A stretch of 52,642 nt of DNA from Gemmatimonadota bacterium. GTDB taxonomy: Bacteria; Gemmatimonadota; Gemmatimonadetes; Longimicrobiales; Gaopeijiaceae. The DNA is taken from assembly GCA_028873815.1 (NCBI GenBank), contig JAPPNN010000025.1, positions 1-52,642 of the forward strand, given 5' to 3'. Each line of letters starts with the position of its first letter. Position 1 is the first letter of the stretch. The notes beneath the pieces are model-generated. The model was not told the DNA's origin and ran no database searches. It saw only the letters and a program-made list of their open reading frames with translations. This document shows positions 52,475 to 52,642 of this stretch, piece by piece. The position numbers were made by a program, and so were the translations under genes.

Positions 52475-52642
52475 TTCTTTGCGGCTCTCCAGGTGCCGAA
52501 TACTAAACCAATATGTTTAGCATTGTCCTGCACAAACCTTCACCGAACATTTCCCGAACTGTGGGGTACAAGGGGGTGAGAACGCAACCGACCACCCATG
52601 ACTTCGGGATCAGACCGCATGCCTATCGCCTCCGTCTCCACC

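Noticed and set aside
1..52642. tRNA or rRNA genes
   Set aside because: I looked near both integrases for a tRNA 3' end and saw none; no rRNA-like segment was found.

Overview
The window is about 52.6 kb of high-GC bacterial DNA. Several proteins point to Gemmatimonadota, perhaps a marine or sponge-associated lineage: lipoproteins built from carboxypeptidase-regulatory-like repeats, a TonB-plug protein, an LRR lipoprotein fused to a metalloprotease, and frequent GTG/TTG starts coupled by ATGA/GTGA overlaps. This lineage call is inferred from protein style only. No rRNA or tRNA gene was seen. Much of the window is accessory DNA.

Left part (1-9.5 kb, genes on the minus strand): an IS110-type transposase tail, an operon of a Zn-ribbon protein, a DNA methyltransferase fused to an Mrr-like nuclease domain and a coiled-coil protein, then an LRR/metalloprotease lipoprotein, then a replication module (P4-type SF3 helicase, AEP prim-pol, small protein). 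A GC-extreme gene-free stretch with an AT-rich island (9.5-11.4 kb) separates this module from a plus-strand array.

Array (11.4-27.2 kb): 32 small open reading frames, nearly all unrecognised, lie head to tail. They are separated by about 24 intercistronic elements of nearly constant length (about 87-111 nt). Each element carries a 12-bp hairpin with a six-base loop whose stem sequence differs almost completely between copies, a GGCTTGCC-like linker, a second hairpin (loop often RTTCG), and a strong Shine-Dalgarno that in about half the copies can pair with an upstream CTCC. A tyrosine recombinase follows (27.5-28.5 kb). Together with the replication module this looks like an integrative element whose cargo shares one structured cis-RNA architecture. 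It is one of the two best candidates here for an undescribed system.

Middle (29.6-42 kb): a small lipoprotein, an outer-membrane barrel, then a tightly overlapping operon (31.85-37.1 kb). The operon holds small membrane proteins, a coiled-coil protein, an integrase-derived fragment, a frameshifted HU-like gene, two unknowns, an AraC-like HTH protein and a TnpB-like protein that has lost the RuvC acidic residues and the C-terminus. This is the second candidate system. A giant repeat lipoprotein (1555 aa) follows and ends at a strong hairpin terminator.

Right part (42-51.3 kb): a decayed second integrative element. It has an SDR pseudogene, IS21- and IS3-type remnants, a TOPRIM/AAA primase-helicase, a degenerate TOPRIM paralogue, an RHH protein, an AlpA-like HTH protein and a P4-type integrase with 10-bp-period direct repeats upstream. 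The window ends with a plug-domain outer-membrane protein. All calls come from reading the sequence; no database search was run.
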